Positions 18,554 to 25,907 of a stretch of DNA of 64,000 bases are shown here, one piece after another. The position numbers and the translations under genes are program-made. The stretch is from the NCBI RefSeq assembly GCF_006770265.1, contig NZ_CP017194.1, forward strand, positions 1,798,001 to 1,862,000, read 5' to 3'. Below the pieces are notes generated by a model. That model saw only the letters and a program-made list of their open reading frames with translations. It searched no databases and was not told where the DNA came from. Position 1 is the stretch's first letter. Every line of letters begins with the position of its first letter. This stretch comes from Lactococcus carnosus (lineage in GTDB: Bacteria; Bacillota; Bacilli; Lactobacillales; Streptococcaceae).

Positions 18554-18960
18554 ATAGCACTCCTTAATATCCACCAAAAACAAACAAGTTTTAATAGCAT
18601 CAATACCACCATTAACACAACTAATTCAAAAAATCCTTGTATACCATTTGTCTTAAAGACTAGTATCGTGCCTGACTGAATGAGGAGCATCGTCATACTT
18701 TTAGAAAATATGTCTAACCAAATATTTTTGAGTAGTAGCTTTCGTTTTGAACAACCAACCACGTAGTATACCCGTAACTCTTTTTGACAGGCCAGTTTAG
18801 TTAGACTAAACACAGCAGTATGTATGATGACCAAACCCAAAATAAAAAAATGGGTCTTATAGGTTTGATTAGTGGTAACGTATAAGACAGATAATACAAC
18901 TGTATAACAATTTAACAGCCCGAGTCCCAGAATATGCCTACTTTTTTTAACTATATTCAT
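18550..18960 (-). CDS. Short FtsX-core membrane protein
   Basis: 136 aa with about four membrane segments. The loop ELRVYYVVGCSKRKLL matches the coupling loop of the neighbouring permease, so this looks like an FtsX core without the extracytoplasmic domain, a second half-permease. The start ATG follows the peptide gene by 22 bp, and the stop overlaps the next start (ATGA). The two permease halves together plausibly form one transporter with the downstream ATPase. Confidence 0.65.
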   Translation of the reverse strand: MNIVKKSRHILGLGLLNCYTVVLSVLYVTTNQTYKTHFFILGLVIIHTAVFSLTKLACQKELRVYYVVGCSKRKLLLKNIWLDIFSKSMTMLLIQSGTILVFKTNGIQGFFELVVLMVVLMLLKLVCFWWILRSAI

Positions 18961-18982
18961 GCTTTTCTAAAGTCATCGCTAC

Positions 18983-19312
18983 TTATAAGTCATAGCGATA
19001 GGTGGTTTTTGCGGCCCAAGGATTTAATGAGTCCCAAACTGTCCGAGAATCATAATCATAGTTAGCAGAGCTCCAAGAATCTACAAAAGCATAAGCTCCA
19101 TTTAAATAACGACCGTTTCTATAATACGTAATCTGTGCCATCTTGTTACCTTTTTTCGCCCTCACGCTGCCAGTATAAGTCAATTGATGCCAATTTTCGA
19201 CATTTTTAACATAACTTCCCTTTCTATGCCACTCTGCTGCCAAAACCTTACTCGCTACAGCAAAGAGTGAAATACATAGTAATGTAATAATCAACTTTTT
19301 CTTTTTTTCCAT
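18983..19312 (-). CDS. Small secreted protein, candidate lactococcin-972-like bacteriocin
   Basis: 109 aa. A clear signal peptide (basic MEKKKK, hydrophobic core, cleavage near VLA-AEW) leaves a mature chain of about 82 residues rich in Tyr, Trp and Asn with no cysteine. A strong ribosome site (AAAGGAG) precedes it. Gene order (secreted peptide, FtsX-type proteins, MacB-type ATPase) matches lactococcin 972 operons, and the C-terminal aromatic KTTYRYDL is reminiscent of that family's end, but I cannot confirm homology. It could equally be a cell-envelope stress protein. Confidence 0.55.
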   Translation of the reverse strand: MEKKKKLIITLLCISLFAVASKVLAAEWHRKGSYVKNVENWHQLTYTGSVRAKKGNKMAQITYYRNGRYLNGAYAFVDSWSSANYDYDSRTVWDSLNPWAAKTTYRYDL

Positions 19313-19394
19313 TTTTTCTCCTTTTTTGCCTCAAAGACAATTTAAAAAATTAAATAGTAGATACATTGTTACAATAACACGAGAAACCTTTAAT

Positions 19395-19408
19395 TGCAAA
19401 CGCTTTAT
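19395..19408. promoter_or_regulatory. Possible cre (CcpA) box upstream of the peptide operon
   Basis: TGCAAACGCTTTAT is close to the cre consensus TGNAANCGNWNNCA but lacks the C-A end. It lies about 85 bp before the start codon. The rest of the 248-bp gap 19313-19560 holds AT-rich DNA and the ruvA terminator. Confidence 0.3.
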
Positions 19409-19495
19409 TAAAATTAATCCTATTAATATTGGAAATCATCAAAAAAATCTTGAGACATACTTAAGTTAGCCTATACTGGACTAATTTAACTACAG

Positions 19496-19525
19496 AAAAA
19501 AGCCAATCCATTAATGGTCGGCTTT
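19496..19525 (-). terminator. ruvA terminator
   Basis: Stem AAAGCC/GGCTTT (19499-19504 and 19520-19525) enclosing CCATTAATGG, with a T run on the minus strand, 36 bp after ruvA. Confidence 0.65.
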
Positions 19526-19560
19526 AGTTAACAGTAACTTGTTTTGATATAACTTTCTAA

Positions 19561-20142
19561 CTATTTCATCATCAATTTCAATGCTTTTTTAATAAAACCT
19601 TCGGTCGTATCTGTGGTACCGTCTAGATAGGTCTCAACCTTCTTAAGTTCCGATGCTTTATAACCTAAAGCGCTCAGTGCTGCCAAGGCATCATCGAGTG
19701 ATGCGTTAGTAGGTGCTTTAAGCGACTGTGTAGGTGCTGCGACATTGTCAAACTTACCTTCTAAATCTAGCACCATTTGGCTAGCTGTTTTCTTACCAAC
19801 ACCAGGAAACTTTGTCAGATACTTGATATCCCCACTATCAATAGCAGTCACAAGGCCGACATTATCATCTGCTGCGATAATCGCTAGTGCTGATTTTGGG
19901 CCGATACCAGACACTGAGATCAATTGTAAAAACAAGCGTTTCTCGGTTTCATCTGTAAAGCCATACAAGGTATGCGCATCATCACGAATGACTTGATGCA
20001 CATAAATTTTAATCACTGAATTGACCAGATTTGAAAACGCATAGGGATTCGCAACATGGAGGAGGTAACCAAGACCTGATACGTCAACGACGACGTAGGT
20101 TGGTGTGATTTTGCTTAACGTGCCATTTAAATATTCGTACAT
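19561..20142 (-). CDS. ruvA: Holliday junction DNA helicase subunit RuvA
   Basis: 193 aa, near the usual 195-200. RuvA binds the four-way junction and recruits RuvB. The N-terminal OB fold ([20 protein letters not shown]), the helix-hairpin-helix motifs around [12 protein letters not shown] and [13 protein letters not shown], and the C-terminal RuvB-binding helix bundle ([15 protein letters not shown]) are visible. It starts 32 bp after mutL ends and is probably cotranscribed with it. Confidence 0.95.
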   Translation of the reverse strand: MYEYLNGTLSKITPTYVVVDVSGLGYLLHVANPYAFSNLVNSVIKIYVHQVIRDDAHTLYGFTDETEKRLFLQLISVSGIGPKSALAIIAADDNVGLVTAIDSGDIKYLTKFPGVGKKTASQMVLDLEGKFDNVAAPTQSLKAPTNASLDDALAALSALGYKASELKKVETYLDGTTDTTEGFIKKALKLMMK

Positions 20143-20174
20143 AACTTCTTTCTATAAACATCAGTGTGACCTAC

Positions 20175-22132
20175 TTAAAACTGTGTATGCCAACCACCTT
20201 TGTGGGTTTGCTGAATCCGCCTAAACATCTTTTCGAGGTCTGTATTTGAAAACGAGACAAGAGCTGGCCTACCATGTGGACAATTATAGGGATTTTTACA
20301 CTGAGCGAGCTGCTGTAATAAATCTCGGGCACTGGCTGGATCAATAAACATATTAGCCTTAATCGAACTTTTGCAAGCGATCATAATCGCCAAATCTTCT
20401 CGATATTTCTTGACAGATACATCACGACCAGCTAACAGGAGGTCGATTAATTCATAGGTAGCAGATTCGATTTCATCGTCATTCATCCAGATCGGATGTT
20501 CACGTAAAATGAGCTGGTCATCTCCATAAGCGGCTAAAAAAACGCCCGCTTCTGCTAACAGCTCTTTCTTATCCAATACCAGGCCAATTTCATCCTGGGT
20601 TAATCGGATCAAGATAGGCGCTAATAGTTGTTGCTGATCATAGTTAACCTGTCCAATTTTTTCACGGTAATACTCATATTTGACACGCTCTTGCGCCGCG
20701 TGCTGATCCACGATATAGAGTCCTTCTGGTGATTGACAGAGCAAGTAGGTACCGTGCATTTGAGCTAAAAATTCTAGTTCAGGAAAGGTTTTATTCCCCA
20801 CTTCATCATCTGCAAACGGAATAGGTACTGCTTCGTTAACCATGGATAATTCCTCAGGTATTACTTCCGCAGTCGCTCCAGACGTTGTTTCAGCTACTGA
20901 ACTTGACACAGTCGTCCTATCTTTGACAACGGAGAGCTCTGAAAGTGACGTTGGCACGAAGTCAATTGTTGCCTTCTCCTGGACATAGAAGTCCTGACGT
21001 TCTGAATCATAATACAGCTGTTTTCCCATCAAAGGGAGAGTGGTTTGTTGCGCTTTAGCGATGGGAGAAGCAGTGGACGTTGACTTATTTAGGTTCTCAA
21101 GCGCATTTGGAATTAAGGTCTGCGGCTGCAAGGTCTGACTGATTGCTCGTGTGATTAGTAGCATCAGTTCTCGCTCTTTGGAAATCCTCACCTCTTGCTT
21201 TGTCGGGTGCACATTCACATCTGCTAAAAAAGGATCAATTTTGATGTCAATGACTGCAAGCGGAAAACGCCCCACCATCAGTTTTGACCCATACCCATCT
21301 ACAATCGCACGATTAATGAGGAAATTCTTGATATAGCGACCATTCAGTAAAATTGTAATATAGTTGCGATTCGCCCGCGTTAACTCTGGCAAACTGACAT
21401 AACCACTTACTTCAAAATCAAGGTCTGAATTTGAAATAGCCAGCATTTTTTTAGCTGTGGAGATCCCATAAACACCCGCAATCGCCTGACGCAAATCACC
21501 AGTTCCAGCCGTCTTCATCATCTCACGTCCATCATTGATCAAGGTGAAGGCAACCTCAGAATGCGCCAAACTCAAACGGTTGATGATATCGGTGATATGA
21601 CTAAGTTCAGCCTGCAGACTTTTAATATATTTTAGCCGTGCTGGTGTATTATAAAATAAGTTTTCGACTTTGATACGTGTACCAACACGCTTGGGTGCAG
21701 CATCATTTTGGATAATAATCCCCCCTTGGCGATCAACAAAGTCCCACTTTCGTCACCATTATCTGCTACCGCCGTGTTGATTGTTAGCTCACTGACGCTT
21801 GCAATAGAAGGGAGTGCTTCACCACGAAAGCCTAGTGTGCGAATCCGAAAAAGATCATCGACATCTTTTATCTTACTGGTCGCATGACGTTTGAGCGCTA
21901 GGGCAACTTCATCGCGCGCAATCCCTTCGCCATTATCGATAATTTCGATCGACTTAAGACCAGATTCCTCGATTTTGACCGTAATTTGTGTCGCAGCTGC
22001 ATCGATGGCATTTTCCAGCAACTCTTTTACAACACTAGCAGGTCGTTCAATCACTTCACCAGCGGCAATTTTATTGGCTAAATTCTCATCTAGTTCAATG
22101 ATTTTAGCCTGTTTTTTTTCCTGTATTGTCAT
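20175..22132 (-). pseudogene. mutL: DNA mismatch repair protein MutL, split by a frameshift in a G6 run
   Basis: MutL is the ATPase matchmaker, and in Firmicutes the endonuclease, of mismatch repair. The N-terminal part starts at 22132: [20 protein letters not shown] and [10 protein letters not shown] are intact up to AKGG. The frame then breaks in six Gs (minus strand, complement 21720-21725). One extra G restores a continuous frame through [12 protein letters not shown] and the rest of the protein, ending at 20175 with the endonuclease-type C-terminus (CPHGRP near residue 630). As sequenced, the first part ends about 90 bp past the shift and the remainder could start only at an internal ATG (21575), lacking the ATPase. 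It is a real null or phase-variable allele, or a sequencing error in the homopolymer. Confidence 0.88.
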
Positions 22133-22138
22133 GACCTT

Positions 22139-22147
22139 ATTATACCA
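22139..22147 (-). promoter_or_regulatory. Extended -10 element of mutL, leaderless arrangement
   Basis: TGG-TATAAT (TATAAT 22139-22144, minus strand), then AAGGTC and the ATG at 22132. No good -35 is seen, as expected for an extended -10. Confidence 0.65.
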
Positions 22148-22252
22148 TTTTTTAAAATCGCCATGTGCTTGTTGCGTTTAAGTTCCGTCGGATAATTCAT
22201 TGATATCATATGAAAACTTAGGATTATTGACTATTAATTTGACTGATCCAAC

Positions 22253-22642
22253 TCAAAAACCAAATGATTCCGCTGTATAAGTTTCATTTTCTGAAGCGTC
22301 AACTAGACCTTGTTGCCAGGCGTCATAGACTTCAAGATATCTCTCCTCTTCCTCATCTGAATAGCCGGTAAAAATAAACTTATCTATATCTTGATGATTA
22401 AAGAATAAAGCATCCTCTGGGTCAATCCCATTCGGATAGACAACATCAACATAGTCGCTAAACAGTTGGCCTTCTCCATTATCAAGCGAAGCACCACGAC
22501 CAACAACCATTAATTTGGCAGTCGCCTCTTTTAAATAGACAATTGACCCTACAGGTAATTGACTGATAATGACAAATTCCTGCTCACTGCCGGTTACTTT
22601 TACGACACTACCAACTGGTAATGGGGGTTGTATCTCACTCAT
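22253..22642 (-). CDS. DUF4176 protein of an LXG (type VII secretion) cassette
   Basis: 129 aa. The DUF4176 pattern is clear: LPVGSIVYLKEATAKLMVVGR, then DYVDVVYPNG, then FNHQDIDKFIFTGY followed by acidic residues. The family regularly accompanies LXG toxins; its exact job (chaperone, immunity or targeting) is unsettled. An extra LPVGSVVKV stretch at residues 8-16 precedes the usual start and repeats the motif. The start overlaps the upstream stop by 4 nt. It is the last gene of the cassette, 120 bp before mutL. Confidence 0.8.
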   Translation of the reverse strand: MSEIQPPLPVGSVVKVTGSEQEFVIISQLPVGSIVYLKEATAKLMVVGRGASLDNGEGQLFSDYVDVVYPNGIDPEDALFFNHQDIDKFIFTGYSDEEEERYLEVYDAWQQGLVDASENETYTAESFGF

Positions 22643-23457
22643 TTATGATCCTCCAAGTATTGTTTAGACTCTCTTACAAAGAATAGATCTGAGCTCTCCT
22701 TTGAAATCGCCTCAGAATCTGCTTTTGCTTTATCTGTATTACCTTTCAGTTGCTCATTTAAAGCTTGGTAATAACTTTTTTCTAGTCTCTCTAATTTATA
22801 ATTCGTGCTTGTTTCCCACGAGATGATGTCATCATTAGGAACCTTATCAAGCACAATGTTTTCTAGACTATGACCTAAAGCTAGTATGTTTTTTAGTTTA
22901 TTTTTTTTAGTTTGTGAATTATTTTGATCAAGTTCTAAAGTTAGCTGTGACAAAATCGCTTCTGATTGTGCTTTATCCCCCAACATGATAGCTGATTTGC
23001 ACAACACTTCTTTAACACTGCATTGATATGAAAAAATAAATCTAGACAAAGCTTTTTCATTAATATCTTGTACATAGCCAATAGATTCTCTAAATTCACC
23101 CTTATAGTAAGCTACTTTAGCTTCTGATACTTGAAGCGAAACTAAATATTTGGCAGACTTTTTTTTATGGTACCTGTAATGCTCAAACAATAACCATTTT
23201 TCAAAATCAATATGATAATAAAGAATGAGCTGTTGACTAAATACTATCATTACTTTAGCTACCATTCCAAATAAGAAAAAACATAATAATAGTAACCAAC
23301 AAATTAATCTCCAAATATCGGAATCAGTTACTTCCACAAATATAAATGGGACAAACAATATCAGCCACCAAACTATTACAATCTTTTTTTTCAATGAATA
23401 TAAATTAGGAACAGACAAATTACTAATATATAAAACCGTACGTCGCATGATGCTCAT
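22639..23457 (-). CDS. Membrane protein with helical-repeat cytoplasmic domain, candidate immunity protein
   Basis: 272 aa. Two adjacent membrane segments (about residues 25-45 and 50-75) precede a long soluble, charged, helical region with TPR-like spacing (YYKGEFRESIGYV...LGDKAQSEAIL). I recognise no named family. Its place between the LXG toxin gene and DUF4176 is where toxin-specific immunity proteins are encoded, and a membrane location would suit a toxin with a hydrophobic tail. Immunity is inference. The start is chosen for the GAGG ribosome site just upstream. Confidence 0.6.
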   Translation of the reverse strand: MSIMRRTVLYISNLSVPNLYSLKKKIVIVWWLILFVPFIFVEVTDSDIWRLICWLLLLCFFLFGMVAKVMIVFSQQLILYYHIDFEKWLLFEHYRYHKKKSAKYLVSLQVSEAKVAYYKGEFRESIGYVQDINEKALSRFIFSYQCSVKEVLCKSAIMLGDKAQSEAILSQLTLELDQNNSQTKKNKLKNILALGHSLENIVLDKVPNDDIISWETSTNYKLERLEKSYYQALNEQLKGNTDKAKADSEAISKESSDLFFVRESKQYLEDHK

Positions 23458-23549
23458 TTTTTCCTCATCTTCCTATGTTACAAGGTTGAATGACAACCTG
23501 TATTAACTTTCTTTATATGCCATATTTATCAAACAAATTACCAAGCACT

Positions 23550-24884
23550 CTATAAAGCTCGTCCTGCAGCTACGATGCCAGAAATAATACCCGCTAATTC
23601 CGCAGCGCCTGATACAATGAGTACTCCTCCAACAACAACACCTCCAACAAACACAAGATCCTTCCCTTTAAGATACTTTTTCCCAACCTCAACACTTGTA
23701 GCAGTCTTAAAATCACCTGAAACTTTGCTTGTCGTATTTTTACTATACAGAGAAATTAACCCATTGGCCCAGTCTGCACTAGTCGAAAAGCCATAGTCTG
23801 TTCTATTGTTACCATTTGCTGCACCAGCGGATACATTTAACCCTTTAGTCCCGATACTAGTAGACGTCCCTAGCTTAGTATCACCAAACTTGATTTCACT
23901 ACTACCTGACAAGTTCAAATCATAAAAATCAAGGTCAAAATTAAGTATCCCTAAATCAACGGCAAGACCAGAGAACGTGCCCTCTGTAAAATTGCCTTTT
24001 ATTATCCCTTTACCTTCCTTGACAAACTTTGTACTTGTTTTGACATATGTTAAACCATAATCTTTTTTATTTGGTATTTCAAATGAAATTTCATTCTTGC
24101 CAAACAAAGTTTTGATAGCATCAAATGCATTAGATATAATATTGCCTTTAGGTAACGTTTTTTCATGCTTGTCTTTTGAACTTTTAGATTTCTGCAGTTG
24201 ACTAAACCAACGCTCATCGATCCCCTTAGGAAAACGATACCTACCGTCCGCATTAACCCTCATCTTGCCTAAGACACTAATACCTTGCATGGCAAGTTTT
24301 ATACGACTTGTGCTATCGCGGAATAAGCCTTGCGTTTGTGACACAAAGGTTTGTAATAAACGGAGGTCGTTTTTCAGTTTTTCAATATCCTGATCTAAAC
24401 TCGTTAGGTATGTAGTTAGCTTACCTCGGATGTTAAAAAGTTGATCAGCCAAAGCAACCATCGCTGTCACGGGATTGCTCATGGCAAGGATTTCAAAGGC
24501 TTGACTATTTAAGGCATCAGCGGTCATTTTCATCGTCTGACGGTAGGCTTCACAGTCTCGGATTTGTTGTGTCAACTTATCCTCGTCAAGTTTACTGGTA
24601 CTGGCTGCTTGAATTGCCTGATCAGCCGAGCTATAGCGTTTCAAATCAGCCTGTATCCCTTCGATTGCCTGACCAAAACGTGTGATGACAGGGACAATCA
24701 GGTCCCCAAATAAGCCTTTTCCCGCCGTATAAGCAGCACCCGATAGCCTCTTACCATCAATTGCTTGCATCAGGTGTGTACACCCTGTTTTCAAATCTTG
24801 AATGACATCTTGCCCATTCTGGATATTAGATTGACAATCACTGATAAATTGACGTGACTCGCTTTTTAAAAAAATCACTCCCAC
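23550..24884 (-). CDS. LXG-domain toxin, predicted type VII secretion substrate
   Basis: 444 aa. Residues 1-200 form the helical LXG domain, with the LSGAAY motif near residue 47 and coiled-coil segments. A linker follows, then a C-terminal domain ending in a glycine-rich hydrophobic stretch (GGVVVGG...SGAAELAGIISG) with repeated GxxxG spacing. Such glycine zippers occur in membrane-permeabilising toxins (for example streptococcal TelE), so a pore-forming activity is a reasonable guess. Start is GTG at 24884; a second GTG at 24878 overlaps the previous stop (GTGA) and is equally possible. The type VII machinery itself (EssC and partners) is not in this window. Confidence 0.82.
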   Translation of the reverse strand: MGVIFLKSESRQFISDCQSNIQNGQDVIQDLKTGCTHLMQAIDGKRLSGAAYTAGKGLFGDLIVPVITRFGQAIEGIQADLKRYSSADQAIQAASTSKLDEDKLTQQIRDCEAYRQTMKMTADALNSQAFEILAMSNPVTAMVALADQLFNIRGKLTTYLTSLDQDIEKLKNDLRLLQTFVSQTQGLFRDSTSRIKLAMQGISVLGKMRVNADGRYRFPKGIDERWFSQLQKSKSSKDKHEKTLPKGNIISNAFDAIKTLFGKNEISFEIPNKKDYGLTYVKTSTKFVKEGKGIIKGNFTEGTFSGLAVDLGILNFDLDFYDLNLSGSSEIKFGDTKLGTSTSIGTKGLNVSAGAANGNNRTDYGFSTSADWANGLISLYSKNTTSKVSGDFKTATSVEVGKKYLKGKDLVFVGGVVVGGVLIVSGAAELAGIISGIVAAGRAL

Positions 24885-25231
24885 GGCAAACTATTCCTCT
24901 CTCTTTGGAGTTGTAATCGTGTCTCGTCTAGTTCAGTCACAGACCTAGAAAAGGTATGCGTCAAATCGTCTCTATCATGCACAACTAGACGCGAGATATA
25001 GTCAGACTTACCACGCATCTCCTCCATCTGCCTCTGTACACCAACATCTGAGACCTCAGATTCAGTTAACTCTTGCATCCGATAGACCCATCTGCGATTT
25101 TCTAGGTCTAAATTATCCAATAACTGAAAGATTGACTGCTTTTTACTTGTCAACTCGTCCATTTGTTGCTCTCGTGCTAGGATATTTTGCGAATAAACAT
25201 ACCGTTCATCAGAACTTTTATCCCTTACCAT
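24875..25231 (-). CDS. LXG-associated helical protein, DUF3958 type
   Basis: 118 aa, almost entirely helical and highly charged, with a coiled-coil pattern. Together with the small protein just upstream it matches the pair of alpha-helical partners (DUF3130-like and DUF3958-like) that bind LXG domains and target them to the type VII apparatus. It overlaps the toxin start at one end and the upstream gene at the other by a few bases, so the three are translationally coupled. Family call rests on size, order and composition. Confidence 0.65.
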   Translation of the reverse strand: MVRDKSSDERYVYSQNILAREQQMDELTSKKQSIFQLLDNLDLENRRWVYRMQELTESEVSDVGVQRQMEEMRGKSDYISRLVVHDRDDLTHTFSRSVTELDETRLQLQRERNSLPWE

Positions 25232-25497
25232 AATTTGTCTCCTGCATGAAAGGTTTGCTGTTGATCTCTTTGCGCCATCACTTGAGCAAGTTTAGGAAAT
25301 TTGTCGGCTTGCGTTTGCACCTCTTTGACCAGTTTTTCTAGGTTAGCTAATAGTTGATTAGAGACCTCACACCCTGCTTTCATACTTGGTATGGTACTTT
25401 GACCTAGACTAATCGTCCTGCCTCTAGGCATCGTAAGGTTTGAAATACTTGAAACGGCAGATTGTGCTGTCGCTTCACTTGATGCAACTCTTACCAT
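25225..25497 (-). CDS. WXG100-like LXG partner (SACOL2603/DUF3130 type)
   Basis: 90 aa, small helical protein of the size of type VII adaptor/effector partners. The N-terminal MVRVASSEATAQS and the GxSTIPSMKAG segment are typical of the SACOL2603 family. A C-terminal acidic-aromatic end (FHAGDKLW) follows the long helix. It is the first complete gene of the LXG unit, has an AGAGG ribosome site, and is probably secreted with the toxin or used to target it. Confidence 0.7.
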   Translation of the reverse strand: MVRVASSEATAQSAVSSISNLTMPRGRTISLGQSTIPSMKAGCEVSNQLLANLEKLVKEVQTQADKFPKLAQVMAQRDQQQTFHAGDKLW

Positions 25498-25500
25498 TTT

Positions 25501-25689
25501 TTACCTCTTCTTTCTAAATTTATAAATTGAGTATTTAATAAGCTGCTTGCTTTCATTTGTTTCTGAAGTCCTATCTTGTTCATCTTCATAGGATACAAAC
25601 AATACTTCGATAATCTGATTAGACTCGATAGAAAATACCACTTTCCTTGGTAAATCTGGTATAATATTTATTTTATCTATGACAATTTC
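25501..25689 (-). pseudogene. Unrecognised 62-codon coding remnant without a normal start
   Basis: The minus-strand frame 25689-25501 is open for 62 codons and reads like real protein (NIIPDLPRKVVFSIESNQ..., ending YKFRKKR), stopping 3 bp before the next ATG. No ATG is present and a stop precedes it, so it is probably a 5'-truncated gene, or it starts at a rare codon (ATT at 25686 or GTG within AAAGTGGTA). It is the first reading frame after the cassette promoter at 25732-25760. Confidence 0.4.
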
Positions 25690-25704
25690 CTATGCCACCA
25701 TCTA

Positions 25705-25718
25705 TGAAAGCGTTTTCT
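25705..25718. promoter_or_regulatory. cre (CcpA) box in the LXG operon leader
   Basis: TGAAAGCGTTTTCT matches TGNAANCGNWNNCA at 13 of 14 positions. It lies about 7-20 bp downstream of the predicted transcription start, a position where CcpA binding blocks elongation. Confidence 0.6.
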
Positions 25719-25731
25719 AACATACACTGAC

Positions 25732-25760
25732 AGTCTAACAAATAAAAACTAAATTGTCAA
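25732..25760 (-). promoter_or_regulatory. Promoter of the LXG cassette
   Basis: TTGACA (25755-25760), 17-bp spacer, TAGACT (25732-25737), minus strand. The 410-bp gap 25498-25907 contains this promoter, the cre box, the remnant at 25501-25689 and the mutS terminator. Confidence 0.65.
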
Positions 25761-25866
25761 TAAACTTAATTTAAAATCTCTTAGTAAAGACATCTATCTG
25801 AGAAAGCATTCATCCTGAGATCATCTTCCTATCTTTTAATTAGAGGGCATAGGTATTAAAGCAAAC

Positions 25867-25892
25867 AAAAAAACAGCCTAAGCTGATTTTTT
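25867..25892 (-). terminator. mutS terminator
   Basis: Stem-loop CAGC-CTAA-GCTG extended by A/T pairs (about 25871-25889), flanked by A7 and T6 runs; on the minus strand it ends in a T run, 16 bp after mutS. Confidence 0.65.
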
Positions 25893-25907
25893 CTTTATCT
25901 AGAAACC

